64,000 nt of DNA from Coriaria nepalensis (GCA_027186245.1 CP114487.1:7745001-7809000), one strand, 5' to 3'. Counted from the stretch's first letter, positions 10,670 through 24,081 are shown. The notes: a model not told the origin generated them from the sequence alone. Program-made: numbers and translations.

Positions 10670-13600
10670 ATCTAAGAGAAACGAAAATAATGATTTAACT
10701 AGAATAAAAGAAAAATTGGGTAAACATCTTTATCCAAAGGAAAAGTGTTTTGGATTATCCATTACCATTTTTCTTCCTAGCTATAGGCTAGCTCGAGGTT
10801 CGTCGCATCCAAGGTTTTTGGTTACAAGACATCATTGACCATTTGCCAAATCAGGCCCACCTTTTCTTTAAAACAGCCGACGATTGGCCTACCTAGCCTT
10901 AAACTTCTTTCCCTAAAACATTAACAAAATGATGTGATACTGATTATGCCAACTTCTTCAAACAAACTATAAAATCAGTCCTTCGGGAGTGAAAATATTT
11001 TGAATCACGGAATCTTAGTTTGATATTGATTTATAAATCAAATTCAATCAAAAAATTTAAAAATAATAAAAAAAAAAAATCACCTTCTCAATAGACAAGA
11101 CGGTGATTGTAAATGTAGACTCTCAACCATTTGGAGTTTCAAAATTAGGGGAAAAAAAAATCTCAATAACATGGTGAAAGAGGCATAAGTACTAAATAAA
11201 TTTATTTATAATCTTAGAAAGAGTGACTTGTACATTAATTTTACGTATTTGCAGGTTATAAATATATTATGACGCTAGTCAAATTGAATAAAATTGCCAA
11301 GGGATACTTCTATATACTTCTAATAAATTAATTAAAAATAAAAATAAATAAATAATTGCAACTAAAAAATGCAGTTGCATATTAAATAATTGAAAAATTT
11401 TGTTAGTGGATCCCAATGTGACAAAAAATAGCATGAGTTGCTTTAAAGCTATAGCTTATTGGCCAAAGTATATATTATAATATAATGTATGATATACAAT
11501 AAGTTTGTGGTCATGGGCTGCACATTTTTTGGACTCATTTGACAACTATCAAAATTGAAAATTCTATGCGCCAATTATTTTTTTTTTCTTTTATTGATTA
11601 TGGAAGTTGTGTACTTCACAAGTAAAAGTAATGTTAGACGATTAGATAATGGGGTTAATTGAATTTTTAGTCTATATATAATTTTATCTTTGTGTAGTAT
11701 TTGATTATTTTTTTTTTTTATTATTACGTAATTTAAATAAAATTTTTTAATTTTTTTACTCATATTTTAAATAATGATATTGATGTGACACGCTGATATA
11801 ATATGTCACATCAATTTATTTATTATTATACTTTCTAATCCAAATTTCATTTTTCAATTTTAGAAAAATGAAAAACTTAGTGTAAGAAAATAAAAATATC
11901 CCAATCCAATTTTTCGCGGAAAAAAAAGGTTAAAATGGTTCGATTTTTTTAATGAAAAATCCATCTACATAAAATATCCAAATTGGATTGCTCAATTCTT
12001 TACGAAGTCCAATCGATTCGATTCTTCAATGCGAAGAACTAGATTTAATCGATCTGGTTCATTTTCTTTTTCATGAAGAAGATGAACGAGTTGGCATTAA
12101 GCACAAATCCTTTCAATCTCCTCCAAAGAAAAGCCCAACTAACAAAAAAAAATAATACAAATAATTTGTTCAAACTTAAATCGAAAAAAATCGAAGAACA
12201 CAAACACAGATCTAAGAATCAAACCCAAATTCGGTTCTTTGATTCTTTTTTTTCTTTTTTCCTTTCAAGAGTCGGGTCGTCTTCTTAACAAAGAAGATGA
12301 GCTAAATTGATCGATTTCATTCTTGGTCGTGAAGAACCAAACCAATCTAATCGGGTTTCCATAAATACTCGATTCGATTTGGATATCTCACAAATAAATG
12401 TAATCGTTTTAATTGATTTTTTTTTTTTGCAAAAAAAATGAATTATCTCTATATCTTTTTTTTTCGAGAAACCGGACCGTGTTTCCTTTTTTTTTTTCTC
12501 CCTATTTGTTTATTAAAAAAAAAGTAAATTTGGATTTAAAAAAAATTAATAAGGGAAAAAAGTTGAAATAATGAAATATTAATGATGAAAAAATAAAAAA
12601 TAATTATATTTAATTGAGCATATAATTAAAAAGTCTCATTTAGACTACATATTAATTAAAAGTTGACCAAAGACTATATATGAACGAATTTTTAAAAGCC
12701 AAACTGCACAGAAACTAAAAAAATGTTACCTTAGATAATTTGTGTTCGTTAAATACATCTTGTTTTTAAAGAAAGGTCAAATGCGGTTTAGTCCGAAATT
12801 TCTCTCTAGTGGTAGATCTGGTCCCTTCATTTATTTTATGGGGTCCTTAATTGAGTGATCTCACAAATAATGAAATGATGAGATTAATTGAGTATATGTG
12901 AGGAGCTCTCTCCGTGTTTCTGATATATGTATTCGGACATTGATGGTGATGATTAAGCTTCCGATAATATTGTAACAAGGACATTCAATATGACTACATT
13001 TTCTTTGAATAAATCGGAACATTATTCCTTGCTAGCTAGCTAGCTAGAAGTTATCGTAATGGTCAAAAGAAGTATTTCCATAATGAGACAACTCGTGCAT
13101 GGCTTAATTAGATTCTTTCATTTTCTTGTCGGATATATATATATATATATCTATTAAGCTTCCTTAGGTTCAAAGTTTGAAACCCGTCCAAGTCATGGAG
13201 AAACTTCCTTTGTTTAAAATCCCAAACAAAAAAACAAAACCATCTCTTTCACAACCTTCAATTAGTATGATCCCCCTCTTGAGTCTTGAAATGACATTAA
13301 CTTTGTAGTTGTCGTTAATCTTTTCACTTACGGACGTTTATATATGTCATCTCATCTCCTTATATTGTGTTTAGGACTTTGAATGGTTGTCCCCTGTTCA
13401 AACTGCATCTACAATTTAATAACACAATCATTTACGTATCAGATTGCGTTTAAGAACATTTAAAACTAGTAAACAATCTATGTTTTCTACTGTGAAACTG
13501 AGTTTTTCTTGTCAATCATGTTCCTCGGGTCATTGACGGGGAAACATTTTCCTTGACTAAGTTTTGGGTTTATATAGATCAGATGTCCCACGTACTTTGG

Positions 13601-14869
13601 ATGTTCTAGAATAAATATATATGACAATATTCATATATATAGCCGTTTAGAAGTGGCATCAAGATAAGCAGTAGAATAAACTTCTACCTTGAAAATTACA
13701 CTTTGTAAAATGTTCGATGCTTGAACGGCTATCACATACTTCTCGAACGGTTTTTCGATCATTCGTAAGCATTCGATAATGATTTGACTAACCAACCGTT
13801 CATGCTACAGAAATTTACTTATATTCTTCGAACAGTTATAACATTAAGAGGTTCGGGGTTCCTAAGATAGCATAGTGCAGGCGTGACATAATTAATTTGT
13901 TGTATCATTGATTTAATTAAAATTTAATTTGAATCATTGACTTAAAATCCAATAAAATAAATATTTTTAAAATTAAAAAAAAAAAAAAAGAAAAAAGAAA
14001 AAAAAACTTTACTTAACAATTCACATATCCTTCTCTAAAACAATATTTCCGTTGTTGTCACCGTCACTCGACTTCCGACTCGGCCGCTTCCATTACCGTC
14101 AAGTTAACATTATCTTATGTAGTTCTTAACAAAAAAAATCCAATTATCTTCCTTTTTCTTTTCAAAAGCAAAGTTACAACTTATATGTGGCTTTTTTTAA
14201 ATTTTTTATTTTTTGGCAGAAACTTAAAGGAAGAAGGAGTAGGACTTTTACTATATTTTAGATAGATTGACATTAAAAAATAAAAAAATAAAAAAATCAT
14301 AAATTCTGAAATAAAATATAAACCAAATAAATATATTTAATATGAAGGCACGGACATAGGAGCCCAATTGCAACCTGGTTGTCGGCTTGACCAGTTCTAG
14401 CCAGAATATATATATATATATATATATATATTGATCAATTATTCAAATGAGCTTATAATTGACGAAAATTATGTACACAATTGCAATCGTGCAGTGCGGA
14501 CGGTGAAAGATAGAAAAAATAAATAATAAAAATACAAACAAACGATATTTAACCTCATAACACGTGAATTTCATGTGATTAATGCTGAAATTTACAAGTT
14601 AATAAATTTTTTTTATTTTTCCTTAGATCGCGAGAAGAGGTTTCTAAATTCTAAGTATTGACTGGAGGTGAGATGGACGATGCATGGGACCCATCTTCGA
14701 TGATGATCAGTACCACTCGTGCGGGGAACAACCGATAGATTTGGATCACGTGCAGGTGCAGTTGACATCTCAACTCAATCCCGAGGAATACGACGGCTGT
14801 TTCTCTACTTTTGTCGTATTTTCCCGCGCATGTCAGATTTGGGGCTAAGGTTTTGATTTGTCAAAGGTA
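10670..14869. other. intergenic, AT-rich
   Basis: I found no gene in these 4.2 kb. They hold long A and T runs, TA microsatellites (for example 13135-13150 and 14407-14431), a GCTA repeat near 13032-13047, and a stretch near 11900-12480 rich in ATTCGATT/GAAGAACC words that looks like a decayed repeat. The longest ORFs lack any recognisable domain. Confidence 0.5.
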
Positions 14870-15050
14870 TTATTTATTTTATTTAAAATTATTAAACTTT
14901 AAATTAAATAGATTTTAAAATTTAGTTGAAATGTTAAGTAAATTTTTTTAATTAAATATTAAGTTAATTTTTTTTATTATTTTAATTAAAAATTTTGAAT
15001 TTTTTATTTTAAAATTTAATAATTTTAAATAAGATAAAATAATTCACTTG
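14870..15050. repeat. AT-rich hairpin (MITE-like inverted repeat)
   Basis: The arm near 14871-14925 is the imperfect inverse of the arm near 14999-15048. Both contain TTTAAAATTATTAAA and TTTTAAAAT in mirrored order, separated by about 70 bp. The element could fold into a hairpin of about 50-bp arms. No clean target duplication is visible, so the MITE assignment is tentative. Confidence 0.5.
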
Positions 15051-17179
15051 ATAAATTTAAAAATTAGCCTTCAATTCCATCATACTTCCTCTTTCCTTAG
15101 AAAAATAAGAATAGAATATTAAGTCCAAAATAAAATAAATATATAAATCCATAATAATCAATTATTGGTTATAGAAGCTTTAGAAGCAATTAATGGGATT
15201 TTTAATTAATTAATTTCTTGTTAAATGATTTCGAGAAATCTTATCTAAATGAATTATTGGTGACAACATATTTAAGGAATAATGTTACTTTATACAAGCA
15301 TGCCTTTAACTTATGGAACAAGATAAGCTGATCAACAATTTATCTATTGATCTCGTACCTTAATTTTTTTAGTACAAGTTTGTCGAAAAGATTTGTTACG
15401 ATTTATAACTACGTAAGGGGGAATACATGAGTTCAATATTTGAAAAATAAAAAATAAAAAATAAAATAAAATGTAGAAAAGGTTGTACTAACTTTTGAGT
15501 GGATAGAGAAACATGCACCAAACAAGCACCAAACAAGCACAGGCCAGTGTGAGGTAGCTGCTTGTGTTATAATATAAACAAAGGTTGCAATATTTTTCAT
15601 ATTGGCCGGCTGGTTGAGCTAATTGTGGGACTTATGCTGCACTTTTAATTCCAATTCAAAACTATTTCTTATGTGTACTGTTTCTGTTTGGTTCCTTTTC
15701 TGTAAGTACGTAGTACTCTTGTGTTTTGCCCACTAATTTTGTACCATTACAGAGAGGCATTTTTAAGCAGTCAATAACTTCTGTTAGATTGGACCTAACT
15801 TCGCTTGAGAAGTTTTTCAAATTCTTAAACTTCAATTTGTGTTTAATTTTTGAATACGGACAGATTTGGGCTCGACACTCAATTCACCCAATATGTCGGT
15901 CTGGTGGAAGGTGACTGATGGCTTCACTAACCCACATCCGACCGAATATACTAAGGAAAAAAAATATGTGACTCATCTAATGCTATCCGTTAACATATTG
16001 CAATTCTACAGCGTAAAAGATCTAAAATAAAAATTAGAATATATGTATATCATATCTAAAATATAAATTTTTGAAAATTAATATTTAATATAGTTTTGAG
16101 ATTAAAGTTTATATTTCTATATAATATCAGAGCTAGACTAAATACGTGATAAAACTAATCACTACATATATTCTACATCACCCGTATAAAAATATTTATG
16201 TATATTCTTAAAATAATATCATATCTAAAAAAGTATGTTAAAAAAAAATCTCATATTTAAAAAAAAAATTATTAAAAAATTAAATGCTAGGACATGCCAG
16301 TAAAAAGTTCCACCAACTCATCTTTCCCATAATTATGGGAAACCGTGCATTTAATATGTTTTAATTATAAGCTTAATTGATCAATCCTCCTTGAAAAATT
16401 AAAAAAAAATAAAAATCCTTCTATCGCCTATTGTCGGAAATCTGACCGACCCTATCAACTGACATATGTCGGAATCGGCTTTCCTCTATATGGGCTAATA
16501 CATTTCTATTAAAAAAAATATCCATCCAAGAGTTTCGGTTCGGATCTAAATCCCCCAAAACGACTTTTGCGACCCATGAACTAAAGATTGAATGACGTCC
16601 AATCTTGAACTAACACTTTCTATTTATAATTGCGAAAAATTATGAAAAACTTATGAAAGTTTAATGGCTGAAAACACATAACCTACACGATGGCTGCTAT
16701 ATAATTGAATAACTAAAAAGGATGATTGAAATTTATACATAATCCACAGTAATTGATGAAAATAGCCAACAGGTAGCTAGGGATGCACTAGTAGTACTAA
16801 TCAAGGCGCTAATCCCCATTACTATTGTGAGATAATGGCTGTCAATTAATTAGGTTAAATGTCACAAGCCCGATTGCCTCCATACAATGAAACTGATTTC
16901 TGTCGTGACCATGCTTCATTACCATTTGGTTGTATTAGGCTACTTGTGATTTGAGTTCATGGTAGATTTATCAGTCAAGTGTACTTCTGTTCAGCCAATG
17001 TTGACCGGAATCATGAAGGGATTTTCTTCGGGCTCATTCGAGTTTTTGGGGTCACAAATATAAATAAAATTTTTTTAATATATATATATATATATATTAC
17101 AATTATTTTGAGTCCTATAATATATAGAACTCTAGGCCACTACCTCTCTTGCCATAAGGCAGAGCCGGCTCTGAATGTA
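15051..17179. other. intergenic, AT-rich
   Basis: No gene recognised. Contents are AT-rich sequence, a duplicated ACCAAACAAGC near 15515-15540, a primer-binding-site-like word near 16122, and a (TA)n tract near 17077-17098. The palindromic GAGCCGGCTC near 17162-17171 resembles the end of a small transposon, but I could not delimit one. Confidence 0.45.
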
Positions 17180-17345
17180 GGATGAATTCCAATATTATTT
17201 TTCACCTGTGAGTTGGTCATTCCGAAAACCTAATAGAGGACATAATGAGTGAAAGACATTTGTTAATGGAGTGTGGAGATATCCACTTAAAATATAGTTT
17301 TGATTCTATAATAAATTGATAAGTCCAATAATTTCAAAATTAATC
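17180..17345 (-). mobile_element. TRIM retrotransposon copy, degenerate
   Basis: Read on the minus strand, this stretch matches the repeat unit of the array at about 50.3-51.0 kb. It runs, in order: LTR end ACTTATCAATTTAT, a decayed primer-binding site, a CACTCCATTAACAAAT segment, a CACTCATTATGTC segment, a TTCGGAATGA segment, and then the start of the next LTR (ATTGGAATTCATCC). It encodes nothing. It shows that the family is dispersed and not confined to the array. Confidence 0.6.
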
Positions 17346-18170
17346 TTAAAATTAAGAAAATAAAAACCTAATACTAATAATTGAGAATTAGTGAATCAGG
17401 AAATTTTAAATTTTATCTCCAGTAATTTGTATGTAAAATGAAAATAAAAAATTTGTATTAGCTGTGAAGAAAAATGATTTTAGATATGAACAAATCAAGA
17501 TAATAGATCGAGATGATGATGATTATTAGGTGTGTGTAGTCGGAGAGGCATTATTAGGTTTGGGAGGTGGGGCCCAAATGCACACCTGAGCAGAGGTCTA
17601 CATGTTTGTGCCTAAGGGTTACATTAAGAAAGTGACTTTAAGTGATTAATGATTCTTAACATATTTAGATTAATTAAATTAAGTTAATTAATATATGTAT
17701 ACAAAATTACAAATATTGCTCGACATGTCGTCCCTCAATACCTTAAACAAATCCTTTCCTTCCTTCGACTTAGTCATGTGACCTATTCCAGCGGTGTCAC
17801 CATCTTTTGTGACCTTCCACTTCACGAGTACATATACGTTTCTTTTTTATTATTTGGAACCCTAGTATAATTACATACAATGTTCCGGATGGTTACTCAA
17901 TACATTATATATATATATATATATGCATATATTTTAATTTGCAAGTGGATGATGTGTGCTTTCATTTTAATAGTATATATATTAATTTTACGTTATCTCA
18001 TACACTATATTAATATTATATATAATTGAAATAGATTTATCTATTGTAAATATAGTCCAGTCTCCGAAATTTTGCTTTATTCATAAGTACTAAAAGAGCT
18101 GGTGCACCAAATTTCTTAATCTCCGGTTTGATTTTTGGAGTTGAAATTGTGATTAAAGAATTATGAATAA
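17346..18170. other. intergenic, AT-rich
   Basis: No gene recognised. A TA microsatellite lies near 17909-17924. The segment ends at GATAT (18171-18175), the left target duplication of the gypsy element. Confidence 0.5.
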
Positions 18171-18175
18171 GATAT

Positions 18176-18329
18176 TGTTACGAAGATGGGTGAAAGTAGA
18201 TCCAAGAAGAATTTGAAGGTTTCTTAACACCTTCAAGACTACATGTACTTTGTGAGATACACGTATAGTTTGTGACAGCAAGGAAAGAGAATATTTTCAG
18301 TTAGGGATTCGGCATGAGTGCTTTATGTT
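18176..18329 (+). repeat. gypsy 5' LTR, truncated
   Basis: Aligns with the first part of the 3' LTR at 22778 (GAAGATGGGTGA, AACACCTTCAAGACTA, GAATATTTTCA), with an 18-bp gap after position 32. Homology stops near 18329, where copia LTR sequence begins. Confidence 0.75.
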
Positions 18330-19695
18330 TGTTTGAAGTAAGTGAAGCTTCATGTTAAATCTTTTTTTGGCATGACTTTTTGATTGGTGCATCTTTTGGC
18401 GTTGACTCCTCAACAAAAAGTTGGTCCTCAATATTTAGAGCATGTGGAAATTGAAATCAGTTCAATCGAACAAGTATTGATCAAGTTATGATCAATTCTA
18501 ATTGTTGCTGTATTGTTCCATGACAACAGAGATATTTCTTAAATTGCTGTTGTTTTGTGGCAAATTCAAGTTGCAAATCAGTTTATTATGTCCATCCAGA
18601 CTTGCTAGAGTTGATCGTGGTGCAGAAGAAGAAGCATAATAGATTATGGAAGTTTTTTGGTCAAAAAAATAGTGCAAGTATATTAGTTGTTGAATGTTAC
18701 TGGTTGTCTGTTTTTTTTTTGCTTATCTCCCATGCTTGTGATTGTAAGTGTTAAGAAGATCTTTCCATAAGTTTCATTCCAGTATTTTAAGGGTACTTTA
18801 AGTGAATGCCCATTATTATACTATTTTGATTATTGTTTGTAGTACTTAAGCAAGTGTTCTTACTTTTCAATATATGTTCTGAAATTTCTAGAAAAACAAA
18901 ACTATTTCCTCTGTGTCTTCCTTGAGTTTGAACATTGTTATTCATTGTGCACTTGATTAGCAAAGTTCTTACAAGTTCTAACATGGTATTAGAGAACATA
19001 ATATAAAATATCAAACCTTCATATCACTCATCTTATTCCTTTCTTCTTGAAACAAATCAAAAGCAATCACTCGATTAACACACATGTCTAGTGGGAAGCT
19101 AAATGTTGCTGGTCCTCCTATGTTTGATGGGGAAAATTACCAATTCTGGTCAGCAAAGATGAGCATCTATTTGAGAGCAAATGGTTTATGGAGTACGGTG
19201 GAGAAGGGGTATGAAGAACCAGAAGTAGAACTGGACTATACTGTCCAGCAAATCAAGGATCAGACCATAGCAGAGGAGAGAAACTATAAAGCCTTGTCAA
19301 TATTGCATGCAGCCATTAGTGACAAGATTTTCTTACGCATCATTGGCATCACAAAAGCCAAAGAAGCTTGGGATGCTTTGAAAGTAGAATTTCAAGGCAC
19401 AAAGAGAGTCAAAACTATCAGACTTCTCAATCTCAAAAGAGAGTTTGAAAGACTGAAAATGAATGACACTGAAACCATCAAGGATTACACCGGCAGATTG
19501 ATGGAGGTCACAAACCAGATGAAGCTATTGGGGGAATCTGTTACTGATAAAATGTTGGTGGATAAAGTGTTGGTCAGTGTACCAACCGGATTTGATTCAA
19601 AGATTGATGCTATTGAGGAGAGTAAAGACTTAGATACCTTGACCTTGACAGAACTCACAGGCTCTCTTCAAGCTAATGAACAAAGACATCCAAAG
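18330..19695 (+). mobile_element. truncated Ty1/copia element (LTR, PBS, gag) inside the gypsy element
   Basis: An LTR-like stretch runs from about 18330 to 18983 and ends in CTAACA. TGGTATTAGAG at 18984 follows, the primer-binding site for initiator Met-tRNA typical of plant copia elements. A leader and a copia-type gag follow. Sequence switches to gypsy protease near 19695, so the rest of the copia element and the left part of the gypsy interior were lost together, probably in one deletion. Confidence 0.75.
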
Positions 19696-19785
19696 GGGGC
19701 TAATATTGTTGTAGGAGTTCAATGCCTTGAACTTTTGGGTTGGATTTCCATGGATTATAAGGACCTTTATATGAAATTTTTATAG
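19084..19785 (+). pseudogene. copia gag fused in frame to a gypsy protease tail
   Basis: The ORF opens with PPMFDGENYQFWSAKM and continues through AKEAWDALKVEF and RLLNLKREFERLKM, the UBN2-type gag of copia elements. After residue 204 or so it changes to GVQCLELLGWISMDYKDLY, which resembles the end of a gypsy aspartic protease (VLGVQWL type). The 233-aa reading frame is therefore a chimera made by deletion. It has no zinc knuckle, no protease active site and no polymerase, so I do not expect a functional product. Confidence 0.75.
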
Positions 19786-22760
19786 GATGGGAAAATCATT
19801 AAATTGCAACTTTTTTCTATGTAACAAGTGCATTTTAGCCAAATTCAACGTTTATCTCGGACGAATGGAATTGCTCAACTTTACTCATTGACCATTTTGC
19901 CTAATTCAGACAGCTCCTTACCGCCAGTTATGAGTACACTTTTGGTAGAATTTTCGAATATTTTTTAGGAACATTAAGGTCTATCGCCTTTCTGTATACT
20001 TGATCAAAAAATTCATTTGTTCTCGGGTACCAAGCCAATTAACGTATGGCCATACTATTACCCTCACTTACAAAAGTCTGAAATGGAGAAATTGGTTGCT
20101 GAAATGCTCTCTTCCGATATAATCCGTCCAAGTCAAAGTCTGTTCTCTTCTCTGATTCTTCTAGTTAAGAAAAGGGATGACACTTGGAGATTTTGTGTCG
20201 ACTACTGTGCTTTAAATGATGTAAATATCAAGGTGAAGTTCCTCATTCCAACCTTGGATGAGCTCTTAGATGAGTTACATGATACTTCAATTTTCTTGAA
20301 AATTAACCTTCAAGCGGGTTACCATCAAATTTGGGTTCATTCTCATGATGTTCCAAAGATTGCTTTTTGGACCCACGAAGGCCACTATGAGTTTATTGTG
20401 ATTTCCTTCGGTCTCACTAATGTGCCTAACACTTTTCAAGCTTCTACGAATTTAATTTTTAAGCCTTTCCTTGGAAGTTTGTTATTGTCTTTTTTGATGA
20501 CATTTGGTCTATAGTTCCTCCTTGATTGACCACTTACATCACCTCCACCGGGCTCTTGAATGCTTAAGGGAACACAGGTACTTTACGAAGTTATCAAAGT
20601 GTTCGTTTGCTCAATTTCGGATTAATTATTTTGGACATGTTGTGACTATTTTTGGAGTGTTCGAGACCCAGATAAATTGGTGGCTATCCAACAATGGCTC
20701 TCTCCTCACAACCTCAAAACACTCCATGGATTTTTTAGCCTTACAGGGTATTATCGAAAGTTTATCAAGGATTATGCTTCTATCGCTTTCCCTTTGACAG
20801 ATTTATTAAAGAAGGATAATTTTACTTAGAATTCGGATACTCAACTTGCTTTTAACGCATTGAAATCCACTCTTTTATCAGCCCATATTCTTGCCTTACC
20901 GGAATTTTCTTCCCTTTTTATCATACAAACTGATGTGTCGGGACTTGGAATTAGTGCGTTTCTCCTTCAACACAACAAACCAATGGCTTATTTTAGTAAG
21001 AAGCTTGTTCCTTCGTTGGAAAAATCCTCCACTTATGTTCGAGAACTTTACACCTTAACTCAAGCAGTAATTAAGTGGCGGCAATACCTTTTGAGTAATC
21101 ACTTTTTCATACAAACAGCTCACCATAGCTTGAAGGCTATTTTAAAGCAAGAGATCCAAACTCCGGAGCAACAAAAGTACTTAGTGAAATTATTGGGTAA
21201 TGAATTTGAGGTAGTTTATAAATTGGGTAGCACAAATGTCGTAGCGGATGCTTTATCTAGGCAATTTCATCTCTTAGAATGGTTGGCCGAATCATCCAAT
21301 TTTCCGAGCAGCCTTGTTGACCGAACCGAGTATGAATTTTTGCCCCTCTCAATTCCATTATTTCACCTTTTTGATGAGTTGCGATTAGAATATGTGAATG
21401 ACCTATACTCTGAGGATTTATTGCTTCAAGTTGAAACTTCTAGTACTGCTCCTTTTCTTATTAAGGAGGGTCTATTTTTAAAAAATAATAGTCATTATTA
21501 GTCTAATTTTGCTTTTGAAAAACAAGATTTTGCATAAATTTCACTTTACCCCTATGGGCGGCCGTGAAGGTTTAAAGACTATTTCCCACTTGTCAGCTAG
21601 TTTTTATTGGGTAGGAATGGAGGAGGATATTAGAAATTTTATTAAAAATTGCTCCAATTGTCAAAAGATGAAATATTCTACTTCAAAATCGGCCGACATT
21701 GTTACAACTACTTCTTATTCCACTTAATATTTGGGAGAATGTCTCTTTGGATTTTATTACTAGACTTCCTCTTTCTCGTAGGTTTTCGGTTATACTATTG
21801 GTTGTGGATCGTTTGTCCAAGTATGCTCACTTTGGAGCTCTAAAAATTGGGTTTACTGCCACTTCTGTCCCTTCGTCGTTTGCTGAAATTGTGGTTAAAC
21901 AATATGGTTTCCAAAATCTATGGTCTCAAATCGTGACCCTATCTTTGTGAGTAAATTTTGGAAGGAGCTTTTTCGCCTTAGTGGGACTCAATTGTGTATG
22001 TCAAGTGCTTATCACTCACAATCGGATGGACAAACGGAAGTGTTAAATCTGTGTTGTGGAAAAATACTTGAGGGCCTTTGGTTTTGAGCAACCGGCTAAA
22101 TGGAATTATTATTTATTGTGGGCGGAATAGTGCTACAATTCATTGGTTCATACAACCACTAAAGTGCCCCCTTTTGAGATTATTTTTAGGAAGTCACCAC
22201 CAACTATTCCTTCCTATTGGGAATTTTTTCCAACATTGAAGCGGAGGATTCTGAATTAGTTGACTGTGGGTTGTTATTGGAGTCTTTACGGGCTCAAATG
22301 GAGAAGGCGCCAAAGCATATGAAGTTCAATACCGATTTACATCGTAGGGATTTTTCTTTGGAAGTGGGTCAATGGGCATATGTCAAACTCCACCTTTATA
22401 GGCAATACAATCTTCCTTTTACGGCCCTTTTCTTATTGTGGAGCGAGTGGGCAAGGTTGATTACAAGTTGCAACTTCCAGTTGATTAAAAAATACACTCG
22501 GTTTTTCATATATCAATTTTGAAGCTTTGCCCGAAACCGGTTCCACCCCTTCTTCTCCTCGTCTGTCGACCATGACCCATAATCAACCACTTATTACGCC
22601 TCTTGCTGTTTTGGATTCTTGGGTTGTCAAAGCGGGTCAACAGTGGGTGACTCAACTACTTGTTCAATTGTCTGGTTTATCTCTTGAAGAGACTTCTTAG
22701 GAAGAGCTCACCAATTTCTGGGTTTTATACCCGTCCTTCAATCTTGAGGACAAGGTTACT
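19696..22760 (+). pseudogene. gypsy pol remnant (RT, RNase H, integrase, chromodomain)
   Basis: Reverse transcriptase begins near 20017 (MFSGTKPINVWPY, VKKRDDTWRFCVDY, LKINLQAGYHQIW). Its FFDD catalytic motif, near 20487-20500, is in a shifted frame. RNase H lies near 20860-21270 (QTDVSGLGISAFL, VVADALSRQ). The integrase zinc-finger region is near 21509-21700 (CSNCQKMK) and fragments of the core follow to about 22200. A chromodomain-like tail near 22600-22760 includes VKAGQQWVTQLLVQ and is cut by TAG at 22698-22700. Many stops and frame changes make it inactive. Confidence 0.85.
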
Positions 22761-22777
22761 TGCAATAGGGAGGGTAA

Positions 22778-23144
22778 TGTTATGAAGATGGGTGATAGTA
22801 GATCCAAGAGGAACCGGCCCAAGAGGAATTTGAAGGCTTTCTAACACCTTCAAGACTATGTGTAGTCCGTGGGATACTATGTGTAGTTCGTGATAGAAAG
22901 GAAATAGAATATTTTCAATTAGGATTGTGCGTGAGTGCTATGTGTTATGGTGCTGCATTTCTTCTCGCCATGAGTAAGGAGAGAGAGTTGGTTGTGAGTG
23001 ATTTTCTACGACAATGGTGAGTATTTGAATACTTGTAAGAGGATAGTGAAAGTAATGAAATAATAATTCTTTTACTCGGTTTTTTTTTTTTCCTCTCTAT
23101 CTTCTTAAAACTTGACTGTCTCAAATTGATCTGTTATCTTAACA
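22778..23144 (+). repeat. gypsy 3' LTR
   Basis: 367 bp, starting TGTTATG and ending AACA, preceded by a purine-rich tract (AGGGAGGG) and followed by the GATAT target duplication. It is the complete reference for the broken 5' LTR. Confidence 0.85.
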
Positions 23145-23149
23145 GATAT

Positions 23150-24081
23150 GCCCCAAAAAAGCAGTAAAAGCAATATAATCGAGACAAAAGTTTGTTTATC
23201 TATAGACATGCTCAATGTAATTGTCATAAAATTTCTCTTGATTAGTCTTCAACCAAAGAGTTCACCGTTTCAAAGAAAAGTGAGGTGAAGTATCACGTTT
23301 GATAAACTGTATAAGAACTTTCAAATCTTTCTAATTAAGCATAACAAGAGAAAATTAATTGCCTTGTCAAAAGTTCGACTCAACCAAAGAGTTCATTTAT
23401 GAGTAAGAATGAGAATGTGAATGAAATTGAAATATAATATAATAAATTACTTAATAATATTTATTTAATTGTGTTGGAAAATGAGATAATATTCGTATTT
23501 TATTTACTTGATTAATTAAATTTTTTTTATTTCTTTGATATTTTTTATTCGAGGCATATGTGGAAACAAAACGATTTCCTGTGCAGCAGAGAATGGAACC
23601 AAACAAACGATGAATTAGAGTCAAAATGAATCCGTTCCACGTCAAGGAATCGAAACAAACGGGCCCTAAATATCCATACTCACATAATCTTAATTCCCTA
23701 ATTAAGCATGTAAATTCTTCCTTACCGGTTCCCTACTTTAATCCTTAATCTCTCGGAATCTAGTATAACGAATCCAGGTTCCCCAGGTTATATAACACAA
23801 AGATATACTTATAATTAAAAAAAAATTACACGAGAGCTATAAGTGATCAGATTGTAGTCAAGAAAATAGATCAAAATGGGTTTGGTTTATGGTAATTGTT
23901 TTTGTCCTGTGCAAGACTGAATGGAATCTCTTCTCAGGGTATCATTATAAAATTAGGAGAAAAGAGATGATCAAAGGGAGTCTCGTAGACGTAAAATAAT
24001 GAAATTTGTAGCCCATTAAGGAGACCTAATGTGATTTAAGTATTGATTATTAAATAATTCAGCCTCCTCTACCTCTACTAC
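23150..24081. other. intergenic and LBD29-like promoter region
   Basis: No ORF of note. Near 23640-23668 the words GAAACAAACGGGCCC resemble the terminus of a small plant MITE, but no partner end was found. The right part is the presumed promoter of the LBD gene. Confidence 0.45.

Larger units (their letters stand above)
18176..23144 (+). mobile_element. Ty3/gypsy retrotransposon (chromodomain type), defective and invaded by copia
   Basis: The ends are direct repeats: TGTTACGAAGATGGGTG at 18176 and TGTTATGAAGATGGGTG at 22778, the latter running to ...CTTAACA at 23144. The element is flanked by the 5-bp duplication GATAT (18171-18175 and 23145-23149), so both outer borders are original. Inside are remnants of protease, reverse transcriptase, RNase H, integrase and a C-terminal chromodomain-like segment. 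The 5' LTR breaks off after about 154 bp at a copia LTR. Gypsy gag and most of protease are missing. Confidence 0.88.

Noticed and set aside
16121..16140. Possible further LTR primer-binding site (TAATATCAGAGC)
   Set aside because: Single word without matching LTR ends or interior; resembles TRIM primer sites but not supported further.
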